Origin: Bradyrhizobium vignae
GTDB lineage: Bacteria; Pseudomonadota; Alphaproteobacteria; Rhizobiales; Xanthobacteraceae
DNA length: 64,000 nucleotides
Assembly: GCF_004114425.1 (NCBI RefSeq)
Contig: NZ_RDQF01000007.1
Coordinates: 62,001 to 126,000, forward strand
Direction: 5' to 3'
Part shown: positions 42,888-50,781 of the stretch, one piece after another
How positions within the stretch are numbered: the stretch's first letter is position 1
Layout: each line of letters opens with the position of its first letter
The notes under the pieces: model-generated
What the model was told of the DNA's origin: nothing
The model's input: only the letters and a program-made list of their open reading frames with translations
Database searches by the model: none
Program-made: the position numbers and the translations under genes

Positions 42888-44126
42888 ATGGTCGTGCGCC
42901 TCGATTTCACCAGCGAGGCCTTCTTTCGCGATCCGCCCAAGGTGATTGCGACACTACGCATGTCCGGCCCCGTGGTCGCGACACGATTTCCTCTCATCGG
43001 CGATGTCTGGATCACCACGACACATGACGCCGCCGCGCAGGTCCTGAAGGACAGCGCGACCTTCACGCTGCGCAAGGAGGATGGCGACGTCGCGGGTTTG
43101 CGCTGGTGGATGCCGAGATACGTCAGGACCATCGCCAACAACATGCTGACGATGGACGAGCCGGATCACACGCGGCTGCGTAGCATTGTGGATGAAGCTT
43201 TTCGCCGCCGCGCGATCGTCGCGATGGAGCCGCGAATTCGTGCCATGGCCGACGGTCTCGCCGATCGGCTATTCGCGAAGGAGCGACCGGCCGATCTCGT
43301 CCAGCGCTACGCGCGAATCCTGCCGCTCGCCGTTATCTCGGAGCTGCTGGGTTTGCCGCTGGCCGATCGTCCAAAGTTCATCGCCTGGGCGAACGCGATG
43401 TCGTCGCTGACGAATGTCCTCAGCTTCTTCCGCTTGCTGTTCGCGTTCCGCAGGATGCGCGGCTACCTCGAGCAGCAGTTGCAGATCGCGCGCGTGCAGG
43501 GCGGCGAGGGCCTGATTGCCGAGCTGATCCAGGTCGAGCGCGAAGGCGGCCAGATCACGCCAGATGAAATGGTCTCGATGGTGTTTCTGTTGCTCGCGGC
43601 GGGATCGGAAACCACAACGCATCTCATCAGCGGTTCCGTCTACGAGCTGCTGAGGAATTCCGAGCTGCGCGACTGGCTGGAACAGGACTGGAGTCGCGTC
43701 GGGCTTGCGGTCGAGGAGTTCCTGCGCTTCGTCTCGCCGGTGCAATTCTCCAAGCCGCGCTATGTGCGGCGCGACGTCGAGGTCGAAGGCGTGCGCCTGA
43801 AGAAGGGCGACCGCGTCATGGTGATGCTCGCCGCCGCGAACATGGATCCGGCGATGCATGATCGTCCCGAGAGCCTCGATCTCGAACGTAAGCCGAACCG
43901 CCATATCTCGTTCGGCACGGGTATCCATTTCTGCCTCGGCCATCAGCTCGCGCGCATCGAGGCGGCCTGCGCGCTGGAAGCGCTGTTCGCGCGTTGGCCG
44001 AAACTCCGGCTCGCTGTCGAGCCTTCGCAAATTCGGTGGCGTCGCAGGCCGGGACTTCGCGCGATCGAGAAGCTTCCGGTTCTGGACGACGCTATGACGG
44101 CGATGTCCGCCCAGCGGGCCGCTTGA
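42888..44126 (+). CDS. Cytochrome P450
   Basis: A 412-residue soluble bacterial P450. The I-helix oxygen motif is AGSETTTH (about 237-244), the ExxR pair lies in EEFLRF (about 281-286) and the heme loop is FGTGIHFCLGHQLAR (about 345-359) with the thiolate Cys. ATG 42888 is the first reasonable start. No redox partner is immediately linked, but a ferredoxin reductase lies 0.5 kb upstream. The substrate is not deducible. Confidence 0.93.
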   Translation: MVVRLDFTSEAFFRDPPKVIATLRMSGPVVATRFPLIGDVWITTTHDAAAQVLKDSATFTLRKEDGDVAGLRWWMPRYVRTIANNMLTMDEPDHTRLRSIVDEAFRRRAIVAMEPRIRAMADGLADRLFAKERPADLVQRYARILPLAVISELLGLPLADRPKFIAWANAMSSLTNVLSFFRLLFAFRRMRGYLEQQLQIARVQGGEGLIAELIQVEREGGQITPDEMVSMVFLLLAAGSETTTHLISGSVYELLRNSELRDWLEQDWSRVGLAVEEFLRFVSPVQFSKPRYVRRDVEVEGVRLKKGDRVMVMLAAANMDPAMHDRPESLDLERKPNRHISFGTGIHFCLGHQLARIEAACALEALFARWPKLRLAVEPSQIRWRRRPGLRAIEKLPVLDDAMTAMSAQRAA

Positions 44127-44193
44127 CGAGCCGCAACTCCGGAATCGCGCTCGTTCCGAGTGCAAATTTCATCTGAAGTTTGCGCCTCGGCCA

Positions 44194-44218
44194 GGAACGG
44201 TGCGTGATCGCACCTGTT
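44194..44218 (+). promoter_or_regulatory. Putative sigma-EcfG general stress promoter (GGAAC-N16-TGTT)
   Basis: GGAAC at 44194-44198 and TGTT at 44215-44218, 16 nt apart, fit the alphaproteobacterial EcfG consensus GGAAC-N16/17-CGTT with one mismatch. It lies about 40 nt before the DUF2267 start. The spacer is itself a palindrome, GGTGCG-TGAT-CGCACC. Confidence 0.55.
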
Positions 44219-44256
44219 GTGATCCAAACCTCGAAATCCGGAAGCGGAGGTTTACA

Positions 44257-44718
44257 ATGAGTTCCAGTGCGATTCCGGTGTTCGATAAGACGGCACAGAC
44301 GACGCATCTCTGGCTCAACGAGATCAGCGAGCAAATCGGTTTGGACGATCAGCAGTCGTGGCGCGTAACGACGGCCGTGCTGCACGCGATACGTGATCGC
44401 CTGCCGGTGGAGCTTGCGGCGCATCTGGGATCACAGCTGCCGCTGCTGGTCCGCGGCGCGTACTATGATCAGTTCCGGCCATCGGCGATGCCGAGCTGGG
44501 TGCGATCGCTGGAAGAGTTTCTTCAGCTGATCGCGGAGAAACTGAAGTTCGGGCGACCGGTCGATACGGAGGATGCCGCACGTGCGGTGTTCAATGTTCT
44601 CTCCCGGCACTTGACCGCGGGCCAGATCGAAAAGGTCAGGGAAGCTTTGCCGGAGGACGTGCGGGCGATCTGGAGCGCGGAACCCGGCACGACGGATCAG
44701 AGGAGTATGTCGCACTAG
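44257..44718 (+). CDS. DUF2267 family protein
   Basis: A 153-residue helical protein of the DUF2267 family, recognisable by HLWLNEISEQIGLDDQQSWRVTTAVLHAIRDRLPVELAAHLGSQLPLLVRGAYYDQF and a second related helical half ending LTAGQIEKVREALPEDVRAIW. GGAGG lies 7 nt before the ATG at 44257; a longer frame to 44200 overlaps the promoter. It is the first gene of the probable stress operon. Molecular function unknown. Confidence 0.85.
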   Translation: MSSSAIPVFDKTAQTTHLWLNEISEQIGLDDQQSWRVTTAVLHAIRDRLPVELAAHLGSQLPLLVRGAYYDQFRPSAMPSWVRSLEEFLQLIAEKLKFGRPVDTEDAARAVFNVLSRHLTAGQIEKVREALPEDVRAIWSAEPGTTDQRSMSH

Positions 44719-44788
44719 GCCGACAGAAACCTCCCCACGAGGCCGGCGTTAGCAGACGGATACCCCGAAAGATGACCGGAGATCCAGC

Positions 44789-45217
44789 ATGCAAGTTCAC
44801 GAGATCATGACATCATCCGTCCACATTGCCGATCCCAACATGACCATACGGCAAGCCTCCCGCTGGATGCGCGACGACGATGTCGGAGCCTTGCCGGTGG
44901 GCGAGAACGATCGCCTCATCGGCATGATCACGGACAGGGACATCGTCACGCGCGCGGTGGCGGAGGAACGCGCGCCGGGCAACACGTCCGTGCGCGAAGT
45001 AATGTCCGAGGGCGTCTGTTATTGCTTCGAAGACGACGATGTCGAAGGCGCTTCGCAGGTCATGGCCACGCACCAGATCCGGCGTCTCCCGGTGATCAAT
45101 CGCCAGAAGCGCCTGGTCGGTGTCGTTGCACTAGCAGACATCAGCAGGACAGATGACGAGTGCGCGCAAGACGCGTTGAAGGACATCTCCGCACCCGCTG
45201 CGCGGGAGCGGCACTGA
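44789..45217 (+). CDS. Tandem CBS-domain protein
   Basis: A 142-residue protein made of one CBS pair (Bateman module). The first CBS starts VHEIMTSSVHIADPNMTI and includes LPVGENDRLIGMITDRDIVTRAV; the second has VREVMSEGVCYCFEDDDVEGASQVMATHQIRRLPVIN. Such free-standing modules bind adenine nucleotides or metabolites. GGAG lies upstream. It sits 70 nt after the DUF2267 gene and before five small-protein genes. Confidence 0.92.
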   Translation: MQVHEIMTSSVHIADPNMTIRQASRWMRDDDVGALPVGENDRLIGMITDRDIVTRAVAEERAPGNTSVREVMSEGVCYCFEDDDVEGASQVMATHQIRRLPVINRQKRLVGVVALADISRTDDECAQDALKDISAPAARERH

Positions 45218-45252
45218 CGGCGCCACGGCGTCGCTTTCCACGAGGAGGTCCC

Positions 45253-45438
45253 ATGGCCAGCAAGATGCCACCCGTCCCAGATGCCAACCAGAGCCCCAAG
45301 GGAACTGGTGACAGCAAGCAGGTCCGCGCAGACCAGACGCCGCACGGCCAGCGGCGTGTGCAGAATCCGGACCAGCAGGGACAGCAAGGCAACATCAAGC
45401 AGAACACGACCAATCAAGGCTATCAGCAAGATCGTTGA
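45253..45438 (+). CDS. Small hydrophilic protein 1 (61 aa, Gln/Asn/Pro-rich)
   Basis: A 61-residue protein with almost no hydrophobic residues, rich in Gln, Asn, Pro and Gly (GQRRVQNPDQQGQQGNIKQN), hence probably disordered and hydrophilin-like. GAGGAGG lies 4-5 nt before the ATG. It is the first of five similar small genes on one strand. No family known to me. Confidence 0.7.
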   Translation: MASKMPPVPDANQSPKGTGDSKQVRADQTPHGQRRVQNPDQQGQQGNIKQNTTNQGYQQDR

Positions 45439-45452
45439 GGAGGATGACATTC

Positions 45453-45653
45453 ATGTCGACATCCACCAAGACACCAAACAGCATTCGCCAGGGCGGACCC
45501 GGCGCGTCGCATGAGAACGCCAAGTCGCCACTGGAGGTGAAGAAGCCGCCGGCGGATGATCCGCAGCGCAGCCACAGCCGGATTTCCGGCGGTGGGGGAG
45601 AGCGCGATTCCCATCATAGGCACGATGAGGCCGGAAAGGGCGGAGGCAGGTGA
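45453..45653 (+). CDS. Small hydrophilic protein 2 (66 aa)
   Basis: A 66-residue polar protein, rich in Ser, Pro, His, Lys and Gly (SHENAKSPLEVKKPPADD; GGGGERDSHHRHDEAGKGGG). The start codon follows TGAGGAGGA by about 9 nt, within 15 nt of the previous stop. Predicted disordered. Spacing to the next gene is 1 nt, indicating one transcript. Confidence 0.68.
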   Translation: MSTSTKTPNSIRQGGPGASHENAKSPLEVKKPPADDPQRSHSRISGGGGERDSHHRHDEAGKGGGR

Positions 45654-45654
45654 C

Positions 45655-45882
45655 ATGACCAACAAGCAACCCAAGCTGTACGCGCCGACTGAAAAGGACA
45701 TGCGCGACAATCCCCTGATCGGCGGATCGAAGGGGACGAAGATGGCAGGCATCTCGTCTGACGATCTCGAGGACACCTTTGGCGAGAACACCATCGAAGG
45801 CGACGTCGAGAACGACGTGAACATCGGTGGCGGTATCGACAAGGATGTCGCGCGGAGTGGTTCGCCCCGAAGGGGACGGTAA
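45655..45882 (+). CDS. Small acidic hydrophilic protein 3 (75 aa)
   Basis: A 75-residue polar protein with an acidic middle (ISSDDLEDTFGENTIEGDVENDVNIGGGIDKDV). GGAGG lies 10 nt before the ATG inside the end of the previous gene. Probably disordered. No family recognised. Confidence 0.68.
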   Translation: MTNKQPKLYAPTEKDMRDNPLIGGSKGTKMAGISSDDLEDTFGENTIEGDVENDVNIGGGIDKDVARSGSPRRGR

Positions 45883-45897
45883 GATTGGAGGCCCACG

Positions 45898-46161
45898 ATG
45901 CAGGGCAAGAAGACCCATGAACAGCAAGTGCGCATCCTTGAGCGCAAGCCTGATGTTCCCGATGCGCGAGAACTCGAGCAGGCTGCCGGTCATGACCGCC
46001 GCGACACGCCCGTTCATCGGGCCAACCCGGAGGCGCGTCAAAGCGAGTTTGCGGTGAGCCGCGGTGGTCTCAACCAGGAAAGCGACCACAACAAGCACAA
46101 CAACCCCGGTCAGCGCGGCCATAAGCCGCCGAAGCCGACGCCAGCGCAACAGAAGCACTGA
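45898..46161 (+). CDS. Small hydrophilic protein 4 (87 aa, His/Gln/Asn-rich)
   Basis: An 87-residue polar protein. A short helical start (KKTHEQQVRILERKPDVPDARELEQA) is followed by a disordered, His/Asn/Lys-rich tail (NQESDHNKHNNPGQRGHKPP). GGAGG is 6 nt upstream of the ATG. Part of the same run. Confidence 0.68.
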   Translation: MQGKKTHEQQVRILERKPDVPDARELEQAAGHDRRDTPVHRANPEARQSEFAVSRGGLNQESDHNKHNNPGQRGHKPPKPTPAQQKH

Positions 46162-46200
46162 GCCTTCAGAGCTCGACCACTGCAAGAAGAGGAGAGACCG

Positions 46201-46443
46201 ATGCCAGGTGGGCATGGCAGCAAGACGCATTTCAGATCCGGCATGCATGGCAAGGGCGACGGTACTGGCGCCATGGCCGAAGTCCCCAAGGACAAGATCG
46301 GCGACAACATGGTCCTGTCCAACCGCGACAAGGCCCAGCATTCGGATATTCGTGGCATGGACAGCAAGTTCATCCAGACCGAGCAGTATCAGGATCACGC
46401 GGCCAATCGGCTCGAGGAGGAGCCGGAGACCGACGAGACCTGA
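46201..46443 (+). CDS. Small hydrophilic protein 5 (80 aa, Gly/His start, acidic end)
   Basis: An 80-residue polar protein with a Gly/His/Lys-rich start (MPGGHGSKTHFRSGMHGKGDG) and an acidic end (RLEEEPETDET). AGAGGAGAG lies upstream of the ATG. It is the last of the five; a strong intrinsic terminator follows 23 nt after its stop. Confidence 0.68.
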   Translation: MPGGHGSKTHFRSGMHGKGDGTGAMAEVPKDKIGDNMVLSNRDKAQHSDIRGMDSKFIQTEQYQDHAANRLEEEPETDET

Positions 46444-46465
46444 GAGGGGTTCCTCCCGCCAACTT

Positions 46466-46496
46466 GCGGACCGGTGTTCAGCCGGTCCGCTTTTTT
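46466..46496 (+). terminator. Intrinsic terminator of the small-protein operon
   Basis: The 9-bp perfect stem GCGGACCGG (46466-46474)/CCGGTCCGC (46482-46490) with a 7-nt loop is followed by six T. It is a textbook rho-independent terminator on the plus strand. It overlaps the 3' end of the convergent DUF763 gene. Confidence 0.9.
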
Positions 46497-47728
46497 GTGG
46501 GCATAAGATCGCGCTCCCAGCCGAACACCGAGCGGCCGTCCAGATCCGGTGAGGCCGCACGTTCACCCGCGATGAAATCCGCAACCGAAGGGCCCTGTGC
46601 GGTGCGCTCCAGCCGTCGCGCCTGATCGTCGAGGCGCTTGATCGCCTGCATCTCCTCCTCGCGTCCGAGCTTCGCGTTCTGGATCGCGCCCTTCAGCACC
46701 CGAATGGTCTCGTCATAGACCTTGATCGGAACGGGGTAGGGATGTCGGTCCTTGCCGCCATGGGCGAGCGAGAAGCGCGCGGGATCTCCGAAGCGATAGG
46801 GCGCGCCGTGCACGACCTCCGCGACCATCGCGAGCGAGCGCACGGTGCGCGCTCCGACGCCAGGCGTCAGCAGCAGCTCCGGAAAATCGACCGGGCCACG
46901 CTCGGCCGCAGCGGCGAGCGTGCCGTGCAGGCGGCGCGCGAACACGTCCTTGGGACGGACGTCGTGATGTGCGGGCATGATCAGGTGCGGCAGCGTGCCT
47001 TGTGCCGGCGTGGACTCGGCCTCCATGAGCCGTTCGAATTCGGAGATGATGCGGTCGGGGCCGAGATCGGAGAGCAGCTCGACCTGCGCCGCCCGGGAAA
47101 TATCGGCGCGATGATCGGTGAGATTGACGATCTCCCCCTGTTGCGGCCCGTCAATTGCGCTGTGCGGCGTATCGACAAAGCTCCTCAGCGCCTCGGAATG
47201 CCAGTGATAGCGTCGCGCCTGCCGCTTGTCGCCATTCATGCCCTGCTGCACCACCGTCCATTTGCCGTCGGCGGTAACGAAGAAGCCGTGGAGGTAGAGG
47301 TCAAAGCCGTCCTGGACCGCGGCGCTGTCGACCTTGGCCACCAGGCGGCTGGCACGGGTCAGCTTGATGCCGTCGAATCCGACGCGGTCGCCGAGTTGCA
47401 ACAGCTCATCCGGCGTCTTGCGCGAATGCTGACCTCGGCCGCCACAGACGTAAATCCCGAGCTCGTCCTGAAGCGGTCCGAGCCCACGCTTCAATGCGCC
47501 GATCACGGAGGTGGTGATGCCGGAAGAGTGCCAGTCCATCCCCATCACGGCGCCGAACGACTGGAACCAGAACGGATGCGACAGGCGCTGGAGAAACGCA
47601 TCGCGGCCGTAATGATGCACGATCGCTTGGGTGACGATCGCCCCCAGCGATGACATGCGGCTCGCCAGCCACGGCGGAACTCGTCCGGTGTGAAGAGGAA
47701 GATCAGCGCTGCCGGTGCGTCGAGTCAT
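46478..47728 (-). CDS. DUF763 family protein
   Basis: A 416-residue DUF763 protein. Family segments: a conserved start RRTGSADLPLHTGRVPPWLASRM, FGAVMGMDWHSSGITTSVIGALKRGL, VCGGRGQHSRKTPDEL and TLPHLIMPAHHDV; PELLLTPGVGARTVRSLAMVAEVVHG looks like a helix-hairpin-helix DNA-binding element. The ATG at 47728 is chosen since the protein's conserved start lies there. The family has no established function known to me. It converges on the small-protein operon and is divergent from mscS. Confidence 0.82.
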   Translation of the reverse strand: MTRRTGSADLPLHTGRVPPWLASRMSSLGAIVTQAIVHHYGRDAFLQRLSHPFWFQSFGAVMGMDWHSSGITTSVIGALKRGLGPLQDELGIYVCGGRGQHSRKTPDELLQLGDRVGFDGIKLTRASRLVAKVDSAAVQDGFDLYLHGFFVTADGKWTVVQQGMNGDKRQARRYHWHSEALRSFVDTPHSAIDGPQQGEIVNLTDHRADISRAAQVELLSDLGPDRIISEFERLMEAESTPAQGTLPHLIMPAHHDVRPKDVFARRLHGTLAAAAERGPVDFPELLLTPGVGARTVRSLAMVAEVVHGAPYRFGDPARFSLAHGGKDRHPYPVPIKVYDETIRVLKGAIQNAKLGREEEMQAIKRLDDQARRLERTAQGPSVADFIAGERAASPDLDGRSVFGWERDLMPTKKRTG

Positions 47729-47852
47729 GGGTAGCCAAGGTAGCGCATTCCGGCGACGGTTGCACCAGTGGGATGCCGCGTTGCGCGAGGCCGGGGAGCG
47801 AAGCTCGCCGCAACGCGTTGAACGCTGACGGGAATGCATTACGGGGACACTC

Positions 47853-48992
47853 ATGAATTGGCAGGGTCTCATGGCCGACATCGACGGGATGTTTGGTTGG
47901 ATACCGTCATGGTTCATCGGTCTCAGTCTGGTTGCCGGTGCGATCATCGTCGCGCTGTTCGCGCACCGGGTCGCGGCCTGGCTGCTCAACCGCACCTTTG
48001 GAACCCGTCTTCCGCTCTTGCGTGTGTTCATCCAGCGTACGGCAGGCCCGGCGCAAATGGCGCTCTGCCTTGCCGCGGTCGCGCTGGTGCTGCCGCTTGC
48101 GCCGCTCGACGACATGATCCGCACCCCGCTGACGCGCCTGTTCGTCGTGTTCTTCATCGCCCTGACCGGCTGGATCTCCATCCGGATCGTCGACATGAGC
48201 GCGGCGCGCTATCTGCAGAACTTTCGCGACGTCACAGAGAACTTCATCGCGCGCAAGCACGTCACGCAAGTGCGCGTATTCAAGCGCGTCACCGACACCA
48301 TCATCGTCATCATCACGGCGTCGACCGCGCTGATGACGTTCGACTCGGTGAGGCAATATGGCGTCAGCCTGTTCGCCTCCGCCGGCGCGGCCGGCATCAT
48401 CGTCGGTCTTGCCGCGCGGCCGCTGCTGAGCAATCTGATCGCGGGCTTGCAGATCGCGATCACCCAGCCGATCCGCATCGAGGACGCCGTGATCATCGAG
48501 AACGAATGGGGCTGGGTCGAGGACATCGCCTCGACCTACGTCGTGATCCGGCTGTGGGACTGGCGCCGCATGGTGGTGCCGCTGTCCTATTTCATCGAAA
48601 AGCCGTTCCAGAACTGGACGCGCGACACCGCATCCCTGATCGGCGTGATCGCGCTCCACGTCGATTATCGCGCCGACGTGCCGCGCATCCGGCGCTGGCT
48701 GGAAGGCGCGGTGAAGGAGTCAAAACTCTGGGACGGTGCGGTGGTGAATCTGCAGGTGATCGACGCGGATCCGCGCGCCATCGAGCTCCGCGCGCTGGTC
48801 AGCGCGCGGAATGCACCGCAATCCTGGGACCTGCGCTGCGAGATCAGGGAGAAGCTCGTGGCCTTCATCCGCGACGAGATGCCGGAAGCGCTGCCGCGCG
48901 AGCGCGCGATCCTGATCCCGTCGGTCGATGACGATGCCGATTTGGTGCGACGGACCCGCGCCGCCGGAGCAAATGCCGGCGCGGGTCCATAA
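47853..48992 (+). CDS. MscS-family small-conductance mechanosensitive channel
   Basis: A 379-residue MscS homologue. About five membrane helices precede the pore helix region GVSLFASAGAAGIIVGLAARPLLSNLIAGLQIAITQPIRIEDAVII (about 170-215), which is the MscS signature. A soluble beta/alpha domain follows, ending in an Ala/Gly/Arg-rich tail. It releases solutes at hypo-osmotic shock. Position next to the stress cluster fits an osmotic role, but it has its own promoter region. Confidence 0.9.
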   Translation: MNWQGLMADIDGMFGWIPSWFIGLSLVAGAIIVALFAHRVAAWLLNRTFGTRLPLLRVFIQRTAGPAQMALCLAAVALVLPLAPLDDMIRTPLTRLFVVFFIALTGWISIRIVDMSAARYLQNFRDVTENFIARKHVTQVRVFKRVTDTIIVIITASTALMTFDSVRQYGVSLFASAGAAGIIVGLAARPLLSNLIAGLQIAITQPIRIEDAVIIENEWGWVEDIASTYVVIRLWDWRRMVVPLSYFIEKPFQNWTRDTASLIGVIALHVDYRADVPRIRRWLEGAVKESKLWDGAVVNLQVIDADPRAIELRALVSARNAPQSWDLRCEIREKLVAFIRDEMPEALPRERAILIPSVDDDADLVRRTRAAGANAGAGP

Positions 48993-49045
48993 CTGAACGG
49001 CCCAGGCCCGTTGCTGGACCGTCCTGCCATTGCCGACGGTTTTTG

Positions 49046-49080
49046 TTGACGAGACCTTATCTTTTGTACGATAGTACAAA
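49046..49080 (+). promoter_or_regulatory. TetR promoter with operator TTTGTAC-GATA-GTACAAA
   Basis: TTGACG at 49046-49051, an 18-nt gap and GATAGT as -10 form a promoter overlapped by the palindrome at 49063-49080. It nearly duplicates 26307-26343. The predicted start point is within a few bases of the TetR ATG at 49085. It is most likely the autoregulatory site of the TetR protein. Confidence 0.72.
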
Positions 49081-49084
49081 TCCC

Positions 49085-49795
49085 ATGGTCCGCAAATCCA
49101 CCAGCAAGGAGACGGCCCGCAAGCCGAACATGCGCGAGGCGATCCTCGCCGCGGCCGAGGAGCTGTTCGCCATCAACGGCTTCAACGCCGTCTCGGTACG
49201 CGACATCGCGCAGGCCGCAGGGGCTAATCCGGGCAGCGTCACTTACCACTTCAAGACCAAGGACGGCCTGCTGCTGGAGATCTATCGGCGCCATTGCGGG
49301 CCGATGAATCTGCGCCGTTCCGAGCTGCTCGCCGCCGCCAGGCGCGTGCGCGATCTTCAGGACCGGTTGGAGGCGATCGTGCGCGCCTATGTGGTGCCGG
49401 CGTTCACCTCGGGCAGCGATCTTGCCGGTGGTGGTGCGCGCTTCACGCGGCTGCGCGCGGTGATGTCCGCGGAGGGCAACGAGGTCGCGCGAAAGATCAT
49501 CGCGCAGACCTTTGACGACACCAGCCATGCCTTCATCGACGCGATCCATGAGAGCCTGCCGCACATCCCGCGCGCCGACATCGTCTGGCGCAGCCATTTC
49601 CTGCTCGGTGCACTCTATTATTCGCTGGTGACGCCGGAGCGCGTGTCGCGCCTGTCGCGCGGCGAGGCCGACGGCAGTGATGCCGCGGGCGCCATCGAGC
49701 AATTGGTGCAGGCCACCGTCGCCGCCTTCCAGGCGCCGGCGCTGGATCAGACGGCGCCGGCGCGGCGGCGGCCGGCCCTCAGCAGCAAAACTTGA
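49085..49795 (+). CDS. TetR/AcrR-family transcriptional regulator
   Basis: A 236-residue TetR protein. Residues 13-60 are the helix-turn-helix (MREAILAAAEELFAINGFNAVSVRDIAQAAGANPGSVTYHFKTKDGLL). The C-terminal ligand domain is of ordinary length with an Ala/Arg-rich tail. There is no ribosome site before the ATG, and the promoter's start point is almost at the codon, suggesting a leaderless mRNA. It precedes the LigI-like gene by 31 nt and probably controls this operon and the dioxygenase at 26439. Confidence 0.88.
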   Translation: MVRKSTSKETARKPNMREAILAAAEELFAINGFNAVSVRDIAQAAGANPGSVTYHFKTKDGLLLEIYRRHCGPMNLRRSELLAAARRVRDLQDRLEAIVRAYVVPAFTSGSDLAGGGARFTRLRAVMSAEGNEVARKIIAQTFDDTSHAFIDAIHESLPHIPRADIVWRSHFLLGALYYSLVTPERVSRLSRGEADGSDAAGAIEQLVQATVAAFQAPALDQTAPARRRPALSSKT

Positions 49796-49826
49796 AGCAA
49801 GCGATCTCGCTTCGGCGGTTCACCCG

Positions 49827-50711
49827 ATGACGACGATGTACACGCCGACCATTCCGCCGCCCGATCCGAACACGCGCAGGCCGACGTTCAAGCTGCCGAA
49901 ACTGTCATGCGATGCGCATTGCCACATCTTCGGGCCCGGCGCGAAATATCCTTACGCGCCGGACCGCTCCTACACGCCGCCGGATGCGCCGCTGGAGGAT
50001 TTCCGCGCGTTGCACGCCAAGCTCGGCGTCGAGCGCGCCGTCATCGTCAATGCCAGCGTGCACGGCACCGACAACAGGGTGGCGCTCGATGCCATCGCGC
50101 AGAGCAACGGCGCCTATCGGGCGGTCGCCAATATCGACGACAGCATCACCGAGCGCGGGCTTCGCGTGCTGCACGAGGGCGGCTTCCGCGGCTGCCGCTT
50201 CAATTTCGTCCGCCATCTCGGCGGCGCTCCGGACAAGCGCGTGTTCGACCGCATCATCGCGATGGTCACGCCGCTCGGCTGGCACGTCGATCTGCATTTC
50301 GATGCGATCGACCTGCCGGAATATGCCAACATGCTGACCAGGCTGCCGCTGCGCTACACCATCGACCATATGGGCCGGGTGAAGGCGTCGGAAGGGCTCG
50401 ATCAATTGCCGTTCAGGATTCTGATCGAGCTGATGCAGCGCGATGAGAAGTGCTGGGTCAAGATCTGCGGCCCGGAGCGGGTGTCCTCGCGCGGTTCGCC
50501 GTTCACCGACGCGGTGCCGTTCGCGCGAAAGATCATCGAGACCGCGCCGGATCGCGTCGTCTGGGGCACCGATTGGCCGCATCCCAATGTCAAGGTGATG
50601 CCGAATGACGGTGACCTCGTCGACCTGATTCCGTTGTTCGCGCCGGAGCCGGAGTTCCAGAACAAGATCCTCGTCGACAATCCCGCGCGCCTGTTCGAGT
50701 TCGAGGCATGA
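49827..50711 (+). CDS. ligI: 2-pyrone-4,6-dicarboxylate hydrolase (LigI-like)
   Basis: A 294-residue amidohydrolase. LSCDAHCHIFGPGAKYPYAPDRSYTPPDAP (about 27-56), VERAVIVNASVHGTDNRVALDA, GGFRGCRFNFVRHLGG, GWHVDLHFDA and VVWGTDWPHPNVK match LigI, which opens 2-pyrone-4,6-dicarboxylate to 4-oxalomesaconate in meta-cleavage of protocatechuate, gallate and syringate. The ATG at 49827 gives the natural start. Downstream GalB- and LigK-like genes complete the conversion to pyruvate and oxaloacetate. Confidence 0.88.
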   Translation: MTTMYTPTIPPPDPNTRRPTFKLPKLSCDAHCHIFGPGAKYPYAPDRSYTPPDAPLEDFRALHAKLGVERAVIVNASVHGTDNRVALDAIAQSNGAYRAVANIDDSITERGLRVLHEGGFRGCRFNFVRHLGGAPDKRVFDRIIAMVTPLGWHVDLHFDAIDLPEYANMLTRLPLRYTIDHMGRVKASEGLDQLPFRILIELMQRDEKCWVKICGPERVSSRGSPFTDAVPFARKIIETAPDRVVWGTDWPHPNVKVMPNDGDLVDLIPLFAPEPEFQNKILVDNPARLFEFEA

Positions 50712-50781
50712 CGACGTTGCTGAGATCGAGAAGCTGCGCGCCGCAGGGGACGCCGGCCAACGGCTATCAAAGGAGTGACCC

